Of a stretch of DNA of 64,000 bases, positions 8,264-17,579 are shown piece after piece; position 1 is the first letter of the stretch; every line of letters begins with the position of its first letter. The stretch spans positions 1 to 64,000 of the forward strand of contig JADQBA010000004.1 of NCBI GenBank assembly GCA_016903675.1. The letters are read 5' to 3'. Below the pieces are notes generated by a model. It was not told where the DNA came from. It saw only the letters and a list, made by a program, of their open reading frames with translations, and ran no database searches. A program made the position numbers and the translations under genes. The stretch comes from Stigonema ocellatum SAG 48.90 = DSM 106950 (lineage in GTDB: Bacteria; Cyanobacteriota; Cyanobacteriia; Cyanobacteriales; Nostocaceae).

Positions 8264-10198
8264 ATGGCTACATCTCAAGTTCAAACAACTCAGACCATAT
8301 TTACAACTCAGACGCCGAATATCCTGAGTGACACCAATAACACCTCCTACGAAGTGGGTCTGAAGTTTCAGAGTACTAACGCAGGTCAAATTACTGCAAT
8401 CCGCTATTGGAAAGGCTCTGGTGAGACGGGCTCTCATATAGGTAGAATCTGGTCATCAACAGGTACTATCCTGGCAAGCGTTACTTTCTCCAATGAGACA
8501 GCATCTGGTTGGCAACAGCAGGCGCTTGCTACTCCACTGAACATTCTTGCTAACACCACCTACGTGGTTTCCGTCAACGTCAATAAATTCGCCGTTATTT
8601 ACAACAATGGACTAGCCAGCTCTGTTGTTAACGGTAATTTGTCAACCGTTGCAGACGGTAAAAATGGCGTATACGGTGATTTGGGTTCTTTGCCAACAAA
8701 TTACTACCAAAACAGCAACTTTTTCTGCGACATAGTATTTATTGCCTCAGCTACTACACCATCCAATCCCATTGTTTTGGAAAACCAAAAAGCTGGCACG
8801 AGAAACTGGCAGATCACCAACCAGGCTTCAACAGAGATTGCTGGCTACGCCGCAGCAACAAGTGTCAATAAGGGGGGTTCGCTGCCTATCAAAGTTTCCC
8901 TTGCAAAACCTGGACAGTTCACAATTGATGTGTATCGCTTAGGATACTACGGAGGTAACGGAGGTAGGCTCATATTGAGTACTGGTTCCCTCACAGGAAT
9001 CACCCAACCTGCCTGTAAAATTACTGACCCGACTACCAAACTCGTTGAGTGTAACTGGTCAACTTCCTATACCCTCGCAGTTGGTTCTGACTGGACTAGT
9101 GGTCTGTACATTGCCAAGCTAACTGACACTCTTAGTGGTAAACAATCACAGGTGTGGTTTGTAGTTCGCGATGATAGCAGCACCTCTAATGTATTGTTCC
9201 AAAGCAGCTTTAACACCTTCCAGGCTTATAACAATACTGGCGGTTACAGTTTGTACGGATTTAATAGTAAAGGTGGTCAAGCAGCGTTAAAGGTTTCCTA
9301 CGACCGACCATTCTCACAAACCACCACTGAAACTGCTGAGTTCAACAACCTACTGCGTTGGGAGTACAATATGGCACGGTGGCTAGAGTCCCAAGGCTAT
9401 GACGTCACCTACGTCACTAACGTAGATTTCCAATCTAGCTCGCAGTTGTTGCAGAATCACAAAGTCTTCCTCTCGGTTGGTCACGATGAGTACTGGTCAA
9501 TAGATGAACGCAATAATGTTGAGCAAGCTCGCGATGCTGGCGTCAACTTAGCGTTTTTCTCAGCTAATACATCTTACTGGCGAGTACGCTTTGAGAACTC
9601 TCAAACCATTAGTTCCGGATCCAACCGAGTGATGGTCTGTTACAAAGATGCAGCCACAAGTTCCGAGCCAACAAACAAGTTCCGCAGCACACTGAATAAT
9701 CGACCTGAAAGTGGATTGCTAGGAGTGATGTACATTGCTGATCAAGACAATGTCTACGGAGGGTTCGACTTTGTCGTCAAGAACGCTAACGACCCCTACT
9801 ACGCTTACACTGGTCTCAAAGATGGTGACAGACTGACTACATTAGTAGGCTTTGAATGGGATACAGTCAACCCCAAAGCATCACCAAGTGGGCTAGTTGT
9901 TCTGGGAATGTCGCAATATCCAGGGAACGACCTTGGACAAGCCACCAATACGGCTATCGATCTAGATGGCTTTCCTTCATCAAGTAATCCCCGGATCTCA
10001 AATGCCGTTCGCTACACTGCTCCCAGTGGTGCCAAAGTCTTTGCCACCGGCTCAATTCAGTGGGTGTGGGGGTTAGACAGCGACGGTGTCAATCCGCCTC
10101 GGGAAGATAATAGTGCGAAGCAAATTGCTGTCAATGTACTGGCAAGTATGGGAGCCAAACCCGTAACTCCAAGCTCCTTCATAGTTGTGCCTTCATAG
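8264..10198 (+). CDS. DUF4082 plus N,N-dimethylformamidase-like protein
   Basis: 644 residues from ATG 8264 (the frame extends upstream but the extra 20 codons look like leader noise). Residues about 5-165 are a DUF4082 beta-sandwich (TIFTTQTPNILSDTNNTSYE, YWKGSGETGSHIGRIWSSTG). From about residue 170 the sequence follows the large-subunit fold of N,N-dimethylformamidase-type proteins, with YRLGYYGGNGGR, SYDRPF, FLSVGHDEYWS and the terminal FATGSIQWVWGLD. These proteins are predicted hydrolases or carbohydrate-associated surface proteins; the substrate is unknown. No signal peptide is visible. The next gene is a Tat-exported protein 41 bp downstream, which could be cotranscribed. Confidence 0.85.
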   Translation: MATSQVQTTQTIFTTQTPNILSDTNNTSYEVGLKFQSTNAGQITAIRYWKGSGETGSHIGRIWSSTGTILASVTFSNETASGWQQQALATPLNILANTTYVVSVNVNKFAVIYNNGLASSVVNGNLSTVADGKNGVYGDLGSLPTNYYQNSNFFCDIVFIASATTPSNPIVLENQKAGTRNWQITNQASTEIAGYAAATSVNKGGSLPIKVSLAKPGQFTIDVYRLGYYGGNGGRLILSTGSLTGITQPACKITDPTTKLVECNWSTSYTLAVGSDWTSGLYIAKLTDTLSGKQSQVWFVVRDDSSTSNVLFQSSFNTFQAYNNTGGYSLYGFNSKGGQAALKVSYDRPFSQTTTETAEFNNLLRWEYNMARWLESQGYDVTYVTNVDFQSSSQLLQNHKVFLSVGHDEYWSIDERNNVEQARDAGVNLAFFSANTSYWRVRFENSQTISSGSNRVMVCYKDAATSSEPTNKFRSTLNNRPESGLLGVMYIADQDNVYGGFDFVVKNANDPYYAYTGLKDGDRLTTLVGFEWDTVNPKASPSGLVVLGMSQYPGNDLGQATNTAIDLDGFPSSSNPRISNAVRYTAPSGAKVFATGSIQWVWGLDSDGVNPPREDNSAKQIAVNVLASMGAKPVTPSSFIVVPS

Positions 10199-10239
10199 TT
10201 GTCTCCAAGTATCCACAAGCAGTAGTAGGAATGTAAATT

Positions 10240-11181
10240 ATGAATCTGAAAATCAGACGTAGACGATTTGGTCAGTTGGCATTCGCTAGTGCAGCAACAG
10301 CTGCAATCACAAACCTTGCAGGGAAGGTCGTTGCACAGTCACAGCCAATTCTTTTTAGCGTCGGCGTTTCCACAAGCAACTTCATCGCGGACGATGTACC
10401 AAGCCTTACTCCGCAACTCACCCTGACATCTTCAAACGTCATAACTGGTCAGCAAATATCAAATTCTGAGATTTTGCCCACGACCGTTCATAACATAGGC
10501 ACACCTATTGAAACTGTGATCAAATCTATTTTTACCGAGCCTGAAGAGGTGATAACTGGTTTTGATAGCCTATTCAATGGCACATTGGTTAAAACCAGTG
10601 TATTAAGATCAAACGATGGCAATGTCACTCGCCTGATCTTCACCGATCCTCAGTCTTCTCAAACCATAAACACTTTGATAGTCTCAGGATTTTCAACTGA
10701 CAACAGTACGGTCGAAAGTTTACTGGTTACCCCAGAGAACAACTTCATTGGTATCATTAGTCTCAATGAAGGCACTCCACCTTTCGATTTAGCGACTATT
10801 GACGGCACCACAGGCAAAGTAACTTCAAGCACTGCGTCTGGTCTGCCACAACTGGAACCCGACAAACGGTACGGTAATCTTGCTCAAGCACCGGATGCAA
10901 CAATTTATGCTACCACTCTCGGCAGGGAAGGTGCTACAACTTTGGTGCGCGTGAACCTGAGTGACAACTCGATTAACCCAGTGGTGCAATTAAGCTTTAA
11001 CGACCAGTCATTGTCCAATGACTTGTTGAGCCTGACCGTCTCTTCATCAGGTCAAGTCTACGCCCTTGCCAATCCCAATCATGAGGCTATTAATTCTCTG
11101 TTCACAGTGGATGTGAACACCGGAGTGCTCACGTTTGTGAGACAATTGGATGCAGAGCAGATTACGTTTCCTCGTTCGTAG
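10240..11181 (+). CDS. Tat-exported protein of unknown function (beta-propeller-like repeats)
   Basis: 313 residues. The N-terminus IRRRRFGQLAFASAATAAIT is a twin-arginine-type signal followed by a probable cleavage at VVAQSQ. The mature part contains spaced segments such as VESLLVTPENNFIGIISLNE and LSLTVSSSGQVYALANPNHE followed by LFTVDVNTGVLTFVRQL, which resemble blades of a secreted propeller. I do not recognise a named family. It is 41 bp downstream of the DUF4082 gene and probably in the same transcript. Confidence 0.75.
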   Translation: MNLKIRRRRFGQLAFASAATAAITNLAGKVVAQSQPILFSVGVSTSNFIADDVPSLTPQLTLTSSNVITGQQISNSEILPTTVHNIGTPIETVIKSIFTEPEEVITGFDSLFNGTLVKTSVLRSNDGNVTRLIFTDPQSSQTINTLIVSGFSTDNSTVESLLVTPENNFIGIISLNEGTPPFDLATIDGTTGKVTSSTASGLPQLEPDKRYGNLAQAPDATIYATTLGREGATTLVRVNLSDNSINPVVQLSFNDQSLSNDLLSLTVSSSGQVYALANPNHEAINSLFTVDVNTGVLTFVRQLDAEQITFPRS

Positions 11182-11362
11182 GATGCATTGAACCTCAATA
11201 TTTCTTATTTGTCATTGTGAGCAGAACGTTATCAGGGATGGAATTTCAGACTACCGCAAGATATGAGATGCTTCACTTCAGGAAGCATCTCATATTTTGT
11301 ACCATCGAATAATTCGTAATTCCTAATTAATAAATTCATATAACATAGGTTTAGCAAAGTTT

Positions 11363-11797
11363 TCAACGATAAAGAACCCCCTTTTCTGGAGCGATGGTCA
11401 GCCCAGTCACAGCATCAGTGCAATGGCATATTTCCATCTCTTCAGCCGTCAAGCGGCGGTATTGAAAATCATTGCTTGAAACCAGAACATAACCACGTAC
11501 TTCTTTGTACGGAATCCGAAGACACTGACCATCGTCGTTAATTTGTTCGTAGGATAAAGGCAAGAAAGTGCGCAACGTCAGTCCGTAACGTCCTGGATGA
11601 AGAAGTTTTGCTGTCATTAACTTTTTGTGACCAAGTTCGTACCCCCAGGTAACATTACCGCTTTCGTCCTTGCGAATGTCAATTTTAAACTGCATGTGAT
11701 CAGAAACAATCGTCAAGATGCCGCTCTTTCCTTGATAAACATGAGTTTCTATGTCTGCAAATAATGCCTTCAATTTATTTGTATCTCGACGTACCAT
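11363..11797 (-). CDS. Hypothetical cyanobacterial protein
   Basis: 144 residues from the ATG at 11797 (MVRRDTNKLK); a longer frame to 11836 adds 13 residues that fall inside a repeat and is less likely. The protein is a mix of strands (VYQGKSGILTIVSDHMQFKI, GYVLVSSNDFQYRRL) without recognised motifs. It ends with TIAPEKGVLYR. It stands alone; the upstream region is occupied by a TATAGCAATCC-type repeat element. Confidence 0.65.
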   Translation of the reverse strand: MVRRDTNKLKALFADIETHVYQGKSGILTIVSDHMQFKIDIRKDESGNVTWGYELGHKKLMTAKLLHPGRYGLTLRTFLPLSYEQINDDGQCLRIPYKEVRGYVLVSSNDFQYRRLTAEEMEICHCTDAVTGLTIAPEKGVLYR

Positions 11798-11825
11798 AAT
11801 AATCCTTTTGTTAATTCGGTTTGAA

Positions 11826-12004
11826 TATAGTAGCAATTATCTGGCTCTATTGATAGGGACAAGGGGGACAAGGGGGACCAGGGGGACCAGGGGAACAAGT
11901 TTGCTGCGCGAAAATTCAAAACTTAAAACACTTTTGACTTGTTACCTTAGCTTTTGACTTCCCCTTTGGGGCGGGTGTTCGTATCTCCTGCACGGATTGC
12001 TATA
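11826..12004. mobile_element. Probable third copy of the TATAGCAATCC element (degenerate left end)
   Basis: The right end GGATTGCTATA at 11994-12004 and the order of internal blocks (GGGGGACAAGGGGGAC, CTTTTGACTT, GGGGCGGGTGTTCG) match, in reverse orientation, the elements at 39877-40185 and 46323-46507. The left end TATAGTAGCAATT is only similar, so the boundary is approximate. Confidence 0.5.
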
Positions 12005-12019
12005 TTTAGCGATATTAGT

Positions 12020-12178
12020 AAGGTTCGTAGTTGCTAAGAGCGCTAAAGGGTAACTACGAGCGGAATCAGGAGATTTTACATTTCGTTACATAGTTTTATT
12101 TTTCATTGCTGATTTACTTGCTTAGGGATATTAGTAAAGTTCGTAGTTGCTAAGAGCGCTAAAGCGCAACTACAAACA
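12020..12178. repeat. Two copies of the GTAGTTGC...GCGCTAAAG hairpin repeat
   Basis: TTCGTAGTTGCTAAGAGCGC followed by TAAAG(G/C)G(T/C)AACTAC occurs near 12023 and 12139 and can form a hairpin through GTAGTTGC and the later CAACTAC. Related hairpins are at 20886, 31348, 44058, 62735 and 63150. It lies just downstream of sufS and may end its transcript. Confidence 0.6.
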
Positions 12179-12194
12179 AACCTTTTTGACTTAT

Positions 12195-13457
12195 TCAAGT
12201 GGAGAAACTGCCAAAAAAGTCAAGAGTTTCCTTCAACGCCTTGATAAAAACATCAATTTCTTCAGGGGTATTGTAGAAAGATAAACTTGCCCGTGCAGTG
12301 GCTGGAATGACTAAATAGCGGTGTAATGGTTGCGTACAGTGGTGTCCAGAACGGATAGCAACACCTTCTTGATCTAATAATGTAGATAAGTCATTGGCGT
12401 GAACATTGCTAGCCGTAAAGGCAGCCAGAGCAGCTCTGCCCAAACCTGCTACTTTAGGTTTAGGACCATAGATGCGAATTTCCGGAATTTGTCCTAGCTG
12501 CTCGAATAGATAACTAGTCAACTCTGATTCGTAGGTATAGATTTTGTCCATCCCAATACCAGTGAGGTAGTCTATCGCTGCACCAAGACCGATGACTTCT
12601 CCAATTGTAGGTGTGCCTGCTTCAAATTTATGTGGTAAATCTGCGTATGTAGAATGGTCTAAAAACACATCCGCAATCATCTCCCCACCACCCAAGAAGG
12701 GAGGCATCGATCGCAGCAGTTCCAACTTACCGTAAAGAAAGCCTATTCCAGTGGGAGCGCACATTTTGTGCCCAGACGCCACCAACCAGTCACAGTCAAT
12801 TTGCTGCACATCGATGGGCATGTGTGGCACACTTTGGCAGGCATCAATTAATACCTTAGCACCATATTTGTGAGCGATCGCACAAATCTCCTTCACTGGG
12901 TTAATACAACCCAACGTGTTAGAGACATGAACCACAGACACCAGCTTTGTCTTGTCAGAAATCAGCTTGTTGAATTGTTCCAAATCAAAGGTTTCTTCTG
13001 GTGTCAGTTCCACAAACTTCAGCACCGCACCCGTCTTTTGTGCCACAAAATGCCAAGGTACTAAATTGCTGTGGTGTTCCATCACCGACAGGATAATTTC
13101 ATCTCCCGGCTGCAAGTTGTTCATTCCCCAACTATAAGCAACCAAGTTAATCGCCTCAGTCGCATTGCGAGTAAAGACAATTTCCTGGCGCGATGCAGCA
13201 TTGATGAACTTGACAACTTTGTCTCGCGCTGCTTCATAAGCATCAGTAGCTTTAGCACTGAGGGTATGTACGCCGCGATGCACATTAGAATTGTACTGCT
13301 CGTAGTAATCTCGGAGGGTATTAAGTACGAACAAAGGTTTTTGAGATGTAGCAGCGTTGTCAAAATAAACTAACGGTTTCCCATTAACTTCCTGGTGTAA
13401 TATCGGAAAGTCAGCGCGAACCTCATCTGCAAGAGTTTTTTCTTGGGTAAAAGTCAT
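12195..13457 (-). CDS. sufS: Group II cysteine desulfurase SufS
   Basis: 420 residues. SufS takes sulfur from cysteine for Fe-S cluster assembly using PLP. Visible features are VYFDNAATSQKP at the N-terminus, VMEHHSNLVPW, the PLP lysine in VASGHKMCAPTG, and the persulfide-carrying cysteine in IRSGHHCTQPLH. It is the last gene of sufBCDS, separated from sufD by a 210-bp gap filled with short tandem repeats, so its expression may be partly uncoupled. Confidence 0.96.
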   Translation of the reverse strand: MTFTQEKTLADEVRADFPILHQEVNGKPLVYFDNAATSQKPLFVLNTLRDYYEQYNSNVHRGVHTLSAKATDAYEAARDKVVKFINAASRQEIVFTRNATEAINLVAYSWGMNNLQPGDEIILSVMEHHSNLVPWHFVAQKTGAVLKFVELTPEETFDLEQFNKLISDKTKLVSVVHVSNTLGCINPVKEICAIAHKYGAKVLIDACQSVPHMPIDVQQIDCDWLVASGHKMCAPTGIGFLYGKLELLRSMPPFLGGGEMIADVFLDHSTYADLPHKFEAGTPTIGEVIGLGAAIDYLTGIGMDKIYTYESELTSYLFEQLGQIPEIRIYGPKPKVAGLGRAALAAFTASNVHANDLSTLLDQEGVAIRSGHHCTQPLHRYLVIPATARASLSFYNTPEEIDVFIKALKETLDFFGSFST

Positions 13458-13636
13458 AGGATTGTTGGTTGTTGGGTGTTGGTTGTTGGATGTTGGTTGT
13501 TGGGTGTTCGGTGTTAGTTGTTGGGTATTCGGTGTTAGTTGTTCGGCGTTAGTTGTTGGATGTTAGTTGTTGGGTGTTAGTTGTTGGAGTTTACTTATTA
13601 CTTATTACTTGTTGGGTGTTATTTTCGACAATAACT
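13458..13636. repeat. Short tandem repeat of the GTTGTTGG type
   Basis: The stretch is built of GTTGGTTGTTGG, GTTGGGTGTT and GTTAGTTGTTGG units. It resembles the short tandemly repeated sequences of heterocystous cyanobacteria and contains no gene. Confidence 0.8.
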
Positions 13637-13713
13637 CCGCGCCTCCTAACTCCTAACTCCGCGCCTCCTAACTCCTAACTCCGCGCCTCCTAACTCCTAA
13701 CTCCGCGCCTCCT
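13637..13713. repeat. 24-bp tandem repeat forming the 3' end of sufD
   Basis: Three units of ACTCCGCGCCTCCTAACTCC followed by TA occur in tandem. The sufD stop codon (13668-13670) and the last ten or so codons (ELGVRRRGVRS) lie inside the array, so the C-terminus of this SufD is repeat-derived. Confidence 0.75.
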
Positions 13714-15026
13714 TGTATAAGTCTTTCTCGCAAAGAGGGGACTGGTATTTGGTTGATAATTTCGGCAGCAAAAGCGTCAACTAATAAGTGACGAGCATCG
13801 TTTTCATCAATACCCCGGCTTTGCAGGTAAAAAATCTGATCATCTTCCAACTGACTGACCGTAGCACCGTGAGCGCATTTCACATTATCAGCAGTAATTT
13901 CCAGTTGAGGTTTGGTATCAACTCGAGCCTTAGATGATAGTAGCAAATTGCGATTCAACTGCGTTGCCTCAGTCAACTGGGCGGGTTTAGGAACAAAAAT
14001 TTTGCCATTGAAAACAGAGTGAGCGCGATCGCCAACAATACACTTGTGTAATTGACGACTCGTACCATAGGGATAATTCAGAGCGATCGCACTGTGAGTA
14101 TCAGCCAACTGGTTCCCCCCAATCATCGTCAACCCATTGAGAGTTGTTTCCGTCTGGTCCCCAGTCTGCAAAATCTCTAAATTGTGACGCGACAGCTTCC
14201 CACCCAGACTGATTGCATGACAAATATATCGACTTAAACGCCCTTGAGAAATAGCACTCTTCCCAACATGGAAAGCCGACTTACCATCATCCTGCACCCT
14301 AACATGACTGACCTGAGCATTATCCTCCACCCAAATCTCAGTCACCGCATTGGTAAAATAAACTTTCTCTGTGTGGTTCCTATACTCCTCAACCAAACTC
14401 ACCTGTGAACCAGTTTCCGCCACCACCAAACAACGTGGTAAACAAAGCGTTGGTGTCTCACCAGCAGCAGAAATAAACAGCACATGAATGGGAGTCTCAA
14501 CCACCACATTCTTCCCCACCCATACCACAGCCACATCAGTCATCCCTGTGGTATTGAGAGCCGTAAACACCTCCTGCGCACCCGTTGCACAAGCCAAATA
14601 ATCGCGCACACGGGACAACATCTCTACAGGTAAACCAGCCAAATTGCTCACCAAAACACCATCAGGTAAACCCGCAACTGCGGATAACTCAGGCGCATAA
14701 ACACCATTAACAAAAACCAAGCGACTGTGAGCAGCTTCTGGTAAAATTAATGGTGTGATATCTTCTACAGACCGTAAATTTACGGTCTCTACATTAAATT
14801 GTACTTGCCGTAGAGAAGACAAATCAGTCAAGCGCCATTCTTCGTCGCGGGTAGTGGGGAGAGTGGATTGACGCACCACGAGGGCGGCGCGATCGCGTAA
14901 TTCCTGCAACCCCATACCCTGTAGAGACGTTGCGTGCAACTTCTCTACAACATGACTTAACAACCCAGTCAGATAACCATCTCTATCTAGCACCGTAGAT
15001 GGACTGGGAGAAACTTGAATAGACAT
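13668..15026 (-). CDS. sufD: Fe-S cluster assembly scaffold protein SufD
   Basis: 452 residues. SufD forms the SufBC2D scaffold with SufB and SufC. Landmarks are the N-terminal TTRDEEWRLTDLS, the beta-helix region, and the C-terminal KCAHGATVSQLEDDQIFYLQ and RGIDENDARHLLVDAFAAEI, in which the conserved histidine sits. It overlaps the sufC stop by one base (TAATG), so translation is probably coupled. The last residues ELGVRRRGVRS come from a tandem DNA repeat and are not conserved sequence. Confidence 0.96.
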   Translation of the reverse strand: MSIQVSPSPSTVLDRDGYLTGLLSHVVEKLHATSLQGMGLQELRDRAALVVRQSTLPTTRDEEWRLTDLSSLRQVQFNVETVNLRSVEDITPLILPEAAHSRLVFVNGVYAPELSAVAGLPDGVLVSNLAGLPVEMLSRVRDYLACATGAQEVFTALNTTGMTDVAVVWVGKNVVVETPIHVLFISAAGETPTLCLPRCLVVAETGSQVSLVEEYRNHTEKVYFTNAVTEIWVEDNAQVSHVRVQDDGKSAFHVGKSAISQGRLSRYICHAISLGGKLSRHNLEILQTGDQTETTLNGLTMIGGNQLADTHSAIALNYPYGTSRQLHKCIVGDRAHSVFNGKIFVPKPAQLTEATQLNRNLLLSSKARVDTKPQLEITADNVKCAHGATVSQLEDDQIFYLQSRGIDENDARHLLVDAFAAEIINQIPVPSLRERLIQGGAELGVRRRGVRS

Positions 15027-15814
15027 TACACAGCCACCTCAGTCACAACTTCCTCAACAATCCAGTCATAACCACGGGACTCTAACTCCAGCGCCAGTTC
15101 CTTACCACCACAGATGACAATTCGACCATGTGCCATCACATGAATATAATCCGGCACAATATAATTAAGTAACCGCTGATAATGAGTAATCATAATTGTC
15201 GCATTCTCAGAATTAGCCAATTGGTTTACCCCATTTGCCACAATTTTTAAAGCATCAATATCCAAACCAGAATCCGTCTCATCCAAAATTGCCAACTTCG
15301 GTTCCAGCAGCGCCATTTGCAGAATTTCATTCCGCTTCTTCTCACCACCAGAAAAACCCTCATTAACACTGCGGTTAAGAAAAGCTGGATTCATCTTCAC
15401 CACTTCCAACCTTTCCTCAACCAAATCATCAAAATCAAACGCATCCAACTCCTCTAAACCCTGCGCCTTCCGACGAGAATTATAAGCCACCCGCAAGAAA
15501 TCCAAATTACTCACCCCTGGAATTTCCAGCGGATACTGAAACGCCAAAAACAAACCAGTCCTAGCACGTTCTTCCGGCTCCATTTCCAGAAGATTTATTC
15601 CCTGAAAAATCACCTCACCACCAGTCACCTTATAAGCCGGATGTCCAGCCAACACCTTCGAGAAAGTACTCTTTCCCGAACCATTCGGTCCCATAATCGC
15701 ATGGATCTCACCCAAACGCACCTCAAGATCCACACCCTTAAGAATCGGCGTACCATCAACCTCAGCTGTCAAATCCCTAACCGACAGCACCACTTCACTA
15801 TTCTCAACAATCAT
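15026..15814 (-). CDS. sufC: Fe-S cluster assembly ATPase SufC
   Basis: 262 residues from ATG 15814; the open frame extends to 15901 but the extra codons come from an intergenic GAAGACACGAAG repeat. SufC is the ABC-type ATPase of the SufBC2D complex. Walker A GPNGSGKSTFSKVL, Q-loop FQYPLEIPG, signature GFSGGEKKRNEI, Walker B LAILDETDSGLDID and the switch His in MITHYQRLL are all present. The ordering sufB-sufC-sufD-sufS is standard for cyanobacteria. Confidence 0.97.
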   Translation of the reverse strand: MIVENSEVVLSVRDLTAEVDGTPILKGVDLEVRLGEIHAIMGPNGSGKSTFSKVLAGHPAYKVTGGEVIFQGINLLEMEPEERARTGLFLAFQYPLEIPGVSNLDFLRVAYNSRRKAQGLEELDAFDFDDLVEERLEVVKMNPAFLNRSVNEGFSGGEKKRNEILQMALLEPKLAILDETDSGLDIDALKIVANGVNQLANSENATIMITHYQRLLNYIVPDYIHVMAHGRIVICGGKELALELESRGYDWIVEEVVTEVAV

Positions 15815-15909
15815 TTTTCCTCTCTCTTCTCTCTTCTTTCTTCGTGCCCTTTGCGTCTTCGTGGTTAAATATTTTTTGAACCACGAAGACACGAAGAACA
15901 CGAAGGTAA

Positions 15910-17352
15910 TTATCCAACACTACCTTCCAACTTCAGACTCAACAGTTTATCAGCTTCCACCGCGAATTCCATCGGCAACTGATTAAACACATCCTTACAG
16001 AAACCACTAATCATCATCGAAATCGCATCTTCTGAGGAAATCCCCCGCTGCGCGAAGAAGAATAGTTGGTCTTCCCCAATCTTAGAAGTAGAAGCCTCAT
16101 GCTCCACCTTCGCCCTTTGATTTTGCACTTGAATATAGGGGAAAGTATTAGCATGAGCATTATCCCCAATCAGCATAGAGTCGCACTGGGAATAATTTCT
16201 TGCTCCTTCTGCCTTCGGATTAATTTTCACCAAACCCCGGTAACTATTGCTGGATTGACCAGCCGAAATTCCTTTAGAAATAATCGTGCTACGGGTATTT
16301 TTGCCGATGTGAATCATCTTAGTCCCAGTGTCGGCTTGCTGCATGTGATTTGTCAACGCCACTGAGTAGAATTCACCCACAGAGTTATCACCTACCAAGA
16401 CACAGCTAGGATACTTCCAAGTAATGGCAGAACCAGTTTCTACTTGTGTCCAGGAAATCTTGGAATTTATCCCTTGACATAAACCGCGCTTGGTGACAAA
16501 ATTGTAGATACCGCCTTTACCGTTAGCATCCCCAGCGTACCAGTTCTGTACCGTAGAGTACTTGATTTCGGCATTGTCAAGGGCTACGAGTTCTACCACA
16601 GCAGCGTGCAACTGGTTGGTATCATACATGGGCGCTGTACAACCTTCGAGATAAGAAACGTAGCTGCCTTCTTCAGCGATAATGAGTGTCCGCTCGAACT
16701 GTCCTGTGTCGCCGTTGTTAATGCGGAAGTAGGTTGACAGTTCCATTGGGCATTTCACACCTTTAGGAATGTAAACGAAGGAACCATCACTGAATACAGC
16801 AGCATTGAGAGCAGCAAAGTAGTTATCTGCTGGTGGAACAACGCTACCCAAGTATTTCTGTATAAGTTCCGGGTATTCCTGCAATGCTTCAGAAATAGAG
16901 CAGAAGATGACGCCTTCTTTGAAGAGCTTTTCCTTGAAAGTCGTGGCGATGGAAACGCTATCAAAAATTGCATCAACAGCCACATTGGCAAGTCGCTTCT
17001 GTTCGTTCAGGGAAATTCCTAGCTTTTCAAAGGTTTCCAAGATTGCTGGATCAACTTCGTCTAAGCTGTTCAGCTTTTTCTGACTCTGCTTCTTCGGTGC
17101 TGAGTAGTAAATGATGTCCTGATAATTAATTGGCGGATACTTGACGCTAGACCAAGTTGGTTCTGTCATTTTTAGCCACTGACGGTAAGCTCTGAGGCGA
17201 AATTCCAGCATAAACTCCGGCTCATTTTTTTTAGCCGAGATCAGGCGAACGATATCCTCGTTCAGTCCACGCGGAATGGTGTCGGCTTCAATGTCAGTGA
17301 CAAAGCCGTATTTATAGGGCTGGTTGACTAAGGTCTTGACAGTAGCACTCAT
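15910..17352 (-). CDS. sufB: Fe-S cluster assembly scaffold protein SufB
   Basis: 480 residues, full length. SufB is the Fe-S scaffold of the SUF complex. Recognisable are NQPYKYGFVTDIEADTIPRG, the central VVELVALDNAEIKYSTVQNW, the cluster-associated EGCTAPMYDTNQLHA and the C-terminal HEASTSKIGEDQLFFFAQRG. It is the first gene of the operon and is divergent from sufR, with two SufR-type operators between them. Confidence 0.98.
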   Translation of the reverse strand: MSATVKTLVNQPYKYGFVTDIEADTIPRGLNEDIVRLISAKKNEPEFMLEFRLRAYRQWLKMTEPTWSSVKYPPINYQDIIYYSAPKKQSQKKLNSLDEVDPAILETFEKLGISLNEQKRLANVAVDAIFDSVSIATTFKEKLFKEGVIFCSISEALQEYPELIQKYLGSVVPPADNYFAALNAAVFSDGSFVYIPKGVKCPMELSTYFRINNGDTGQFERTLIIAEEGSYVSYLEGCTAPMYDTNQLHAAVVELVALDNAEIKYSTVQNWYAGDANGKGGIYNFVTKRGLCQGINSKISWTQVETGSAITWKYPSCVLVGDNSVGEFYSVALTNHMQQADTGTKMIHIGKNTRSTIISKGISAGQSSNSYRGLVKINPKAEGARNYSQCDSMLIGDNAHANTFPYIQVQNQRAKVEHEASTSKIGEDQLFFFAQRGISSEDAISMMISGFCKDVFNQLPMEFAVEADKLLSLKLEGSVG

Positions 17353-17480
17353 CGTTACTTTTCTCTTGTGTTCACAGTTGGGAATCTCTTTAAGGATGGG
17401 AGACAGGCTATTTATCGCCGATTCCCATTTTCATAAGCAGGGTGGTAACACGGCTGTTACAATAAAAATGGACACTAAAA

Positions 17481-17494
17481 CAACATGCCCGTTG
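17481..17494. promoter_or_regulatory. SufR operator 1, CAAC-N6-GTTG
   Basis: CAACATGCCCGTTG matches exactly the CAAC-N6-GTTG palindrome described for SufR in cyanobacteria. It lies 129 bp upstream of the sufB start. Confidence 0.85.
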
Positions 17495-17525
17495 TTTAAT
17501 ATATCTTTATTTTAGGCTAGATTAA

Positions 17526-17539
17526 CAACAACGATGTTG
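17526..17539. promoter_or_regulatory. SufR operator 2, CAAC-N6-GTTG
   Basis: CAACAACGATGTTG is a second exact CAAC-N6-GTTG site, centred 45 bp from the first and 42 bp upstream of the sufR start. Two sites between the divergent genes fit autoregulation of sufR together with repression of sufBCDS when cells hold [4Fe-4S]-SufR. Confidence 0.85.
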
Positions 17540-17579
17540 TTAAAGTCAAAATTTCAATAAATAAATTTTTGGGGCGAAG

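Noticed and set aside
13458..13713. CRISPR or precursor-like tandem array near sufD
   Set aside because: Simple short tandem repeats without spacers.
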